Assembly (NCBI GenBank): GCA_023417635.1 | Contig: JAEZFF010000025.1 | Coordinates: 1 to 10,248 of the forward strand | Direction of reading: 5' to 3' | DNA length: 10,248 nt | Origin: Bacillota bacterium | GTDB lineage: Bacteria; Bacillota; Clostridia; Oscillospirales; Acutalibacteraceae | Made by a program: the position numbers and the translations under genes | Shown: positions 6,921 to 10,248 of the stretch, piece by piece | Numbering within the stretch: position 1 is the first letter of the stretch | How the letters are laid out: every line of letters starts with the position of its first letter | Notes under the pieces: model-generated | What the model saw: only the letters and a program-made list of their open reading frames with translations | Told to the model about the DNA's origin: nothing | The model's database searches: none

Positions 6921-6988
6921 TGTGCCTTTCGCTGCCTACGGTACCCACGAAGAAAGCCCGGCAGGAAAGAGAAACTTTTTTGCCGCAT
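6902..6988 (-). CDS. Possible 28-residue micro-ORF within repeat copy B
   Basis: Copy B contains an ATG (6988) opening a 28-codon frame ending in TGA. The peptide begins MRQKSFSFLPGFLR and is basic. The matching frame of copy A (ATG at 6863) encodes the same first 14 residues, with three synonymous codon differences there, but differs at three residues just after (Gly-Tyr-Arg here, Glu-Cys-His in copy A). No convincing Shine-Dalgarno site precedes either ATG. The reading frame may be chance within a repeat; I list it because the first half is preserved at protein level. Low confidence that it is translated. Confidence 0.15.
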   Translation of the reverse strand: MRQKSFSFLPGFLRGYRRQRKAQHFFSD

Positions 6989-7045
6989 GGCTTTCTATCG
7001 GGGGTTATTTTCATTTTGTAAAATTTTCAGTCTGAGAAAAAGTGC
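6921..7045 (-). repeat. 125-base tandem repeat, copy B
   Basis: This is the upstream (minus-strand) unit of the tandem pair with copy A. It begins 27 bases after the stop of the YcxB-like gene at 7073. The 92% identity is spread over the full unit. Together with the hairpin at 6762-6786, the two units fill almost the whole 323-base gap between the two YcxB-like genes, and no other gene is seen there. It could be a dispersed genomic repeat, a structured RNA segment or a decayed small element; the sequence alone does not decide. Confidence 0.9.
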
Positions 7046-7072
7046 CATGCTGTGTTTAGGTCTTTTTGCCTT

Positions 7073-7762
7073 TTAGGTTTCGTTTTTTTCCCCGGTAAAA
7101 GGCCGGGTTCCAGCGAGGAGAGTTGCTTCCACATAAGGCAGAGCGTCCGTACTGATGCAGCGGAAAGGGAAAATCAGCAGCCGATGCTGTAGGCTGTCGT
7201 CCCCGCTCAGCGGTGGAACATCAAGGGCGAAAGCATTCTCGGTCTTCAGCAGTTTTGAAGTGCCGTCCAGCGGAATCTCCCTTTCGCCGCTTCTGCCCGG
7301 CGCGCCGATATGATCCGGGTAAACGGCAAGCCGCATCTGGCCTCCGCTCGCCTTTGCAAGTTTCCGTGCTTCCAGGTGCAGAATCTGTGTCGGTTTTGCC
7401 AGAATATGGGCTCCTACAAAAATCATGCAGGCAGCCATCACAGCGCCCCACAGGTTCCGGACAATGCAGACGCAAACAACTCCTGCCAGAAACAGGCAGG
7501 CTGCAAGGACAATACTCAGCGTATGAGAAGAACCCGACAGGTTCACTTTTTTAAGGCAGCTGTAAATTTCCTGCTCATTGGGGTCACAGCTGATGGAAAC
7601 ACCTGTCTGCGGTTCTTCAAACTCTTCGGTATCGTCCGCTACGTACTCCGCACCCTTTGCGGGTGCGTTGGTACTTCGGCCGGGGTCACCATCGCCGGCA
7701 GGCTCAGGTTCCTGTTTCTGCGGATTGTCTTCGCTTTCCGCCACAGTAAAAAACGAAATCAT
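7073..7762 (-). CDS. YcxB-like two-helix membrane protein with acidic disordered N-terminus
   Basis: This 229-residue protein starts with a hydrophobic MISFFTVA, followed by a disordered, acidic, Pro/Glu/Asp-rich segment (about 9-55). After that come two membrane helices (about 81-101 and 104-122), a basic stretch (EARKLAK, 131-137) and a C-terminal domain. The segment AVYPDHIGAP (146-155) lines up with AVFHDHVEVK of the gene at 6180 and AVFGEESVEV of the gene at 5631, which suggests a third, highly diverged YcxB-like paralogue with an added N-terminal tail. The ATG at 7762 has a strong AAAGGAGG 7 bases upstream (7777-7770), directly next to a perfect hairpin. Repeat-rich gaps of 323 bases lie on both sides. 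Function unknown; the family assignment is moderately supported. Confidence 0.7.
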   Translation of the reverse strand: MISFFTVAESEDNPQKQEPEPAGDGDPGRSTNAPAKGAEYVADDTEEFEEPQTGVSISCDPNEQEIYSCLKKVNLSGSSHTLSIVLAACLFLAGVVCVCIVRNLWGAVMAACMIFVGAHILAKPTQILHLEARKLAKASGGQMRLAVYPDHIGAPGRSGEREIPLDGTSKLLKTENAFALDVPPLSGDDSLQHRLLIFPFRCISTDALPYVEATLLAGTRPFTGEKNET

Positions 7763-7777
7763 ATTTTTTCCTCCTTT

Positions 7778-7799
7778 CCAGCCTTTTGAAAAAGGCTGG
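7778..7799 (-). repeat. Perfect hairpin directly upstream of a ribosome binding site
   Basis: CCAGCCTTTT (7778-7787) and AAAAGGCTGG (7790-7799) form a 10-base-pair stem with a two-base centre. On the minus strand the AAAGGAGG ribosome binding site begins at the very next base. No T-run follows, so it is not a normal terminator. The 18-base core is identical to the hairpin at 6767-6784, which stands the same way before the gene at 6749. It could tune translation or mark a dispersed repeat. Confidence 0.6.
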
Positions 7800-7808
7800 G
7801 CGAAAACT
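7781..7808 (-). repeat. 28-base hairpin-plus-flank element, copy 1
   Basis: This segment (hairpin part plus the flank GGGCGAAAACT on the plus strand) recurs 120 bases away at 7901-7928 with 24 of 28 bases identical; all four differences are transitions. The shared flank means that more than a chance hairpin has been copied. It overlaps the hairpin upstream of the gene at 7762. Confidence 0.7.
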
Positions 7809-7827
7809 TCAGCTTTTAAAGCTTGAA

Positions 7828-7855
7828 ATTCTATTTTAAGATTTTATTTTGAAAA
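7828..7855 (-). promoter_or_regulatory. Candidate promoter for the YcxB-like gene at 7762
   Basis: On the minus strand, TTTTCA (7855-7850) and TAGAAT (7833-7828) match the sigma-A -35 and -10 consensus at 4 and 5 of 6 positions, with a 16-base spacer. Transcription from it would give a leader of about 60 bases containing the imperfect stem at 7808-7827 and the hairpin at 7778-7799. The region is A-T rich, so chance matches are likely. Confidence 0.3.
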
Positions 7856-7900
7856 CCCTGGTTGCTATGTTTTCTAAATAGAACTTAACCTTGCGCTACT

Positions 7901-7928
7901 GCCTTCCGGAAGAGGCTGGGCGAAAACT
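7901..7928 (-). repeat. 28-base hairpin-plus-flank element, copy 2
   Basis: This is the diverged partner of the element at 7781-7808. Its centre is the palindrome TTCCGGAA instead of the T/A-rich core. It lies 15 bases downstream (minus strand) of the stop codon of the duplicated gyrB end, so it may sit where the original gyrB trailer began. No T-tract follows directly. Confidence 0.65.
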
Positions 7929-7942
7929 CACGACACGTGCCG

Positions 7943-8002
7943 TCAAACATCGAGGTTTTCTAGGAATTTGGCGTTCTGTTCGATGAATTCTCGACGCGGC
8001 TC
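7943..8002 (-). pseudogene. Displaced second copy of the gyrB 3' end
   Basis: Bases 7945-8002 repeat the end of gyrB (8088-8145) with 56 of 58 bases identical, and 7943-7945 supply an in-frame TGA in place of the TAA of the intact gene. The copy encodes the last 19 residues, EPRREFIEQNAKFLENLDV. One difference is synonymous (CGC to CGT) and one is conservative (Val to Leu). It has no start and an in-frame stop lies upstream, so it is a remnant. Preserved coding sense, a different stop codon and an unrelated spacer fit a homologous gyrB tail left by an insertion better than a recent simple duplication. Confidence 0.85.
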
Positions 8003-8085
8003 CCGCTGTGGACGGCCTCACCCTTTGCCGCTTTGCGGCATTCCCCTGGCAGGGGACTCGCCGCGTGCTGAATTTGCAGGCTTAC
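8003..8085 (-). other. Spacer between the two gyrB ends, with a double hairpin
   Basis: This segment contains two perfect 6-base-pair stems with three-base loops, almost touching: TGCCGC/GCGGCA (8026-8040) and TCCCCT/AGGGGA (8042-8056). On the minus strand the GGGG hairpin comes first, then the CCGC hairpin, then AAAGGGTGAGG. There is no T-tract, so it is a poor intrinsic terminator. The pattern resembles compact palindromic repeats that occur in many copies in some clostridial genomes, but copy number cannot be judged here. No open frame of note lies in it. Confidence 0.6.
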
Positions 8086-10032
8086 TTAAACATCGAGGTT
8101 TTCTACGAATTTGGCGTTCTGTTCGATGAATTCTCGGCGCGGCTCTACCTTGTCGCCCATGAGAATGGTAAACGCTTCATCGGCAGCTTCGGCATCTTCT
8201 ACCTCAACGCGCAGCATCAGGCGGCGCGCCGGGTCCATCGTGGTTTCCCAAAGCTGGTCCGGGTCCATTTCACCAAGGCCCTTATAGCGCTGGATCTCAT
8301 AGCCGGTTTTCATGTCGGTCATCAGGTTATCGCGTTCTTTATCGGAATAAGCATAATAATGCTTCTTGTTTTTCGTCAAGCGGAAAAGTGGCGGCTGTGC
8401 CAGATAAATGTGGCCCTGCTCCACAAGCGGTTTCATGAAACGGAAAAAGAATGTCAGCAGGAGCGTACGAATATGGGAACCGTCGACATCGGCATCGGCC
8501 ATGATAATAATTTTGCCGTAACGAAGTTTTTCCATGTTGAAATCATCGCCAAGGCCGCACCCAAGCGCGGTTACAATCGGCTGCAGCTTTTCGTTGCCGT
8601 AAACTTTATCGAGCCTTGCTTTTTCCACATTCAGCATTTTGCCCCAAAGTGGGAGAATCGCCTGGTAACGGCGGTCACGGCCGCCTTTTGCGGAGCCTCC
8701 TGCGGAATCGCCTTCCACGATGTAAATTTCAGTTTCTTCCGGGTCGCGGCTCTGGCAGTCTGCCAATTTACCCGGAAGGGAAGCGCCTTCCAGTGCAGAC
8801 TTGCGGCGCACCATCTCGCGTGCTTTGCGCGCGGCCTCGCGTGCGTGGGAGGCCGCCATGGATTTGTCAAAAATAGCGCGTGCCGTGGCGGGGTTCTCTT
8901 CGAGGTAAGTGGAAAGCTTTTTCCCTACAACGTCGTTCACCAGCGTACCGATTTCGGTGTTGCCGAGGCGGGTCTTGGTCTGGCCTTCAAACTGTGCTTC
9001 TTTGACCTTGACGCTGATAATTGCAGTAAGACCTTCGCGGAAATCTTCGCCGCTCAGGTTTTTGTCGCTGTCTTTCAAAATGCCGAACTTGCGCCCATAG
9101 TCGTTCATCACGCGGGTAAGGGCACGCTTAAAACCATCTTCATGCGTGCCGCCGTCCACGGTGCGGATATTATTGGCAAAAGAAAGAATTACTTCGTTAT
9201 AGCTGTCGTTGTACTGCATGGCAACTTCCGCCGTAGCGGAATCGTCCGGCGCAACAGCCGCGAAATGGATAATATCCGGGTGAATGACTTCGACACCCTT
9301 CTTTTTGTGAATATATTCCACAAAACTGCTGATGCCGCCCGAATACTGGAAATCGTCTTCCCGGCGATTTTCCGGGTCGCGCTCGTCAGTCATGACAATG
9401 CGGACTCCGGCATTCAAAAATGCCTGTTCGCGCATCCGCGTCTGCAGCGTTTCATAGTCAAAATGGGTTGTTTCGCGGAAAATCTCGGTATCCGGCTTAA
9501 AACGAACCAGCGTACCGCTCTTCTGCGGGTCTGTTTTGCCGCGCTCTTCCAAATCAGTTACTGCTTTGCCGCGCTCAAAACGCTGAAAATAAGTGACACC
9601 GTCTTTGTAAACTTCCACTTCCAGCCATTCGGAAAGCGCATTCACAACGGAAGCGCCCACGCCGTGCAGGCCGCCGGAAACTTTATATCCGCCGCCGCCA
9701 AATTTGCCGCCCGCGTGCAGAATGGTAAACACAACCGTTACGGTTGGAATGCCAGCCTGGTGGTGAATGCCGATTGGAATGCCGCGGCCGTCGTCCTGTA
9801 CGCTGACAATGTCATCCGGCAGGAGCCGAACGTCAATTTTGTCGCAATACCCAGCGAGGGCTTCATCGATGGAGTTGTCTACAATCTCGTAAACAAGGTG
9901 GTGCAGCCCGCGCGGCCCGGTAGAGCCAATGTACATACCAGGTCTTTTGCGAACAGCCTCCAGCCCTTCCAATACCTGTATTTCACTTTCGTCGTAAGCA
10001 TCGTTTGCCTGAGTTACTTTGCTGAAATCCAA
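8086..10032 (-). CDS. gyrB: DNA gyrase subunit B
   Basis: GyrB is the ATPase subunit of gyrase and pairs with GyrA. The 648-residue protein has a GHKL ATPase domain with Glu49 and Asn53 in YEIVDNSIDEALAG, Asp80 in VQDDGRGIP, and the lid HAGGKFGGGGYKVSGGLHGVG. After the transducer domain comes the Toprim fold with EGDSAGG (Glu440) and the metal-binding DADVDG (Asp513, Asp515), then the conserved tail QRYKGLGEM. The length is typical of Gram-positive GyrB without the E. coli insert. At residue 463 it has Trp in LPLWGKMLNVEKA, where E. coli and B. subtilis have Arg. I chose the TTG start at 10032 because AGGAGG lies 7 bases upstream (10045-10040). An in-frame ATG at 10089 would add 19 non-conserved residues with no ribosome binding site. 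A second copy of its 3' end lies downstream. Confidence 0.97.
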   Translation of the reverse strand: MDFSKVTQANDAYDESEIQVLEGLEAVRKRPGMYIGSTGPRGLHHLVYEIVDNSIDEALAGYCDKIDVRLLPDDIVSVQDDGRGIPIGIHHQAGIPTVTVVFTILHAGGKFGGGGYKVSGGLHGVGASVVNALSEWLEVEVYKDGVTYFQRFERGKAVTDLEERGKTDPQKSGTLVRFKPDTEIFRETTHFDYETLQTRMREQAFLNAGVRIVMTDERDPENRREDDFQYSGGISSFVEYIHKKKGVEVIHPDIIHFAAVAPDDSATAEVAMQYNDSYNEVILSFANNIRTVDGGTHEDGFKRALTRVMNDYGRKFGILKDSDKNLSGEDFREGLTAIISVKVKEAQFEGQTKTRLGNTEIGTLVNDVVGKKLSTYLEENPATARAIFDKSMAASHAREAARKAREMVRRKSALEGASLPGKLADCQSRDPEETEIYIVEGDSAGGSAKGGRDRRYQAILPLWGKMLNVEKARLDKVYGNEKLQPIVTALGCGLGDDFNMEKLRYGKIIIMADADVDGSHIRTLLLTFFFRFMKPLVEQGHIYLAQPPLFRLTKNKKHYYAYSDKERDNLMTDMKTGYEIQRYKGLGEMDPDQLWETTMDPARRLMLRVEVEDAEAADEAFTILMGDKVEPRREFIEQNAKFVENLDV

Positions 10033-10100
10033 CTCAAACCCTCCTGTGCGAAGAAAATTTCCGTTTTTGGGTTCTCCGCTTGTTCTCATTCAATGGCCAA

Positions 10101-10116
10101 TCATCCACCGAGGATG
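10101..10116 (-). promoter_or_regulatory. Small stem in the gyrB leader
   Basis: CATCC (10102-10106) and GGATG (10112-10116) can pair around a five-base loop within the gyrB leader, between the predicted transcription start (about 10134) and the ribosome binding site. It is short and could be chance. No known riboswitch is recognised in this roughly 100-base leader. Confidence 0.25.
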
Positions 10117-10140
10117 TTCTTATTTTGTACAGTCTTTTAT

Positions 10141-10169
10141 ATTATACAATATGTTTATCATGAAAGCAA
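10141..10169 (-). promoter_or_regulatory. gyrB promoter
   Basis: On the minus strand a perfect -10 TATAAT (10146-10141) is preceded, at a 17-base spacer, by TTGCTT (10169-10164), a partial -35 match. The spacing is ideal for the housekeeping sigma factor. It would start transcription near 10134 and give a leader of about 100 bases before the TTG start. No gene lies between it and the right edge of the window, so gyrB has its own promoter here. Confidence 0.75.
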
Positions 10170-10187
10170 ATATCCGCCATGGATATT
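10169..10187. promoter_or_regulatory. Inverted repeat abutting the gyrB -35 element (operator candidate)
   Basis: AATATCC-N5-GGATATT forms perfect 7-base arms, and the similarity extends outward with one bulge on the minus strand. Its left arm touches the -35 hexamer, a usual position for a repressor or activator site. gyrB transcription is often controlled by supercoiling, but a protein site is plausible. The regulator is unknown. Confidence 0.35.
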
Positions 10188-10248
10188 GCCGTTTCATCAA
10201 TTTATTGCTGTTTTTGCTAATTTACAGCTTGCGGTAAGCAAGAGCAAA
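10188..10248 (-). other. Upstream edge without a gene
   Basis: No coding region is visible here. A short stem CTTGC-N5-GCAAG (10228-10242) and a wider inverted repeat GCTGT/ACAGC near 10207-10229 are present, neither followed by a T-tract. They could belong to the end of the unseen upstream unit. Confidence 0.2.

Noticed and set aside
6796..7045. CRISPR array
   Set aside because: There are only two 125-base units in direct contact with no spacers and no cas genes.
8026..8056. Rho-independent terminator for gyrB
   Set aside because: The two stems are perfect but no T-tract follows on either strand.
7763..8085. Insertion sequence or integron remnant with a transposase or integrase
   Set aside because: The gap contains repeats and hairpins but no open frame with recombinase features; only a scar of an insertion can be argued.
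10033..10089. Upstream ATG start for gyrB
   Set aside because: It adds 19 residues unlike GyrB and has no Shine-Dalgarno site, whereas the TTG at 10032 has AGGAGG at ideal spacing and gives a normal N-terminus.

Overview
Every gene I can support in this window lies on the minus strand, so transcription runs from the right edge to the left. The setting is a low-to-mid GC Gram-positive chromosome, most likely a Clostridia member of the Oscillospiraceae/Acutalibacteraceae type. The grounds are strong AGGAGG-type ribosome binding sites, a TATAAT promoter, a GyrA active-site region of clostridial type (GDASVYDA, then DGDPPAAYRYTEARM) and small membrane genes placed between gyrB and gyrA. This placement is inference from protein flavour, not a database result.

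Right to left: (1) A promoter with an operator-like inverted repeat (about 10141-10187) precedes gyrB (10032-8086), which starts at a TTG codon. (2) A 323-base gap (7763-8085) holds a second, slightly diverged copy of the last 19 codons of gyrB with its own stop, 143 bases downstream of the real one. An 85-base spacer with two back-to-back hairpins separates the copies. The gap also has two copies of a 28-base hairpin-plus-flank element. (3) A YcxB-like membrane protein follows (7762-7073). (4) A second 323-base gap (6750-7072) contains two perfectly abutting 125-base tandem repeats and a terminator-like hairpin. (5) Two more YcxB-like membrane proteins (6749-6180 and 6179-5631) run directly into gyrA (5643-3076), which overlaps the second of them by 13 bases. 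(6) An LprI-like lipoprotein gene (3060-2437) starts 15 bases after gyrA.

After a 143-base gap comes a tightly packed four-gene unit: a four-helix membrane protein (2293-1943), a NUDIX ADP-ribose pyrophosphatase (1938-1393), a membrane-anchored alpha/beta hydrolase (1389-352) and a small three-helix membrane protein (355-92). The last 91 bases hold a possible ribosome binding site for another gene just outside the window.

GyrA and GyrB together form DNA gyrase. The three YcxB-like proteins share one layout (short N-terminal part, two membrane helices, C-terminal cytosolic domain) and form a family of unknown function between the two gyrase subunits. The two repeat-rich gaps on either side of the first YcxB-like gene are the most unusual part of the window. 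The gyrB end duplication looks like the scar of an insertion into the 3' end of gyrB. I see no CRISPR array, tRNA, rRNA, transposase or recombinase gene.
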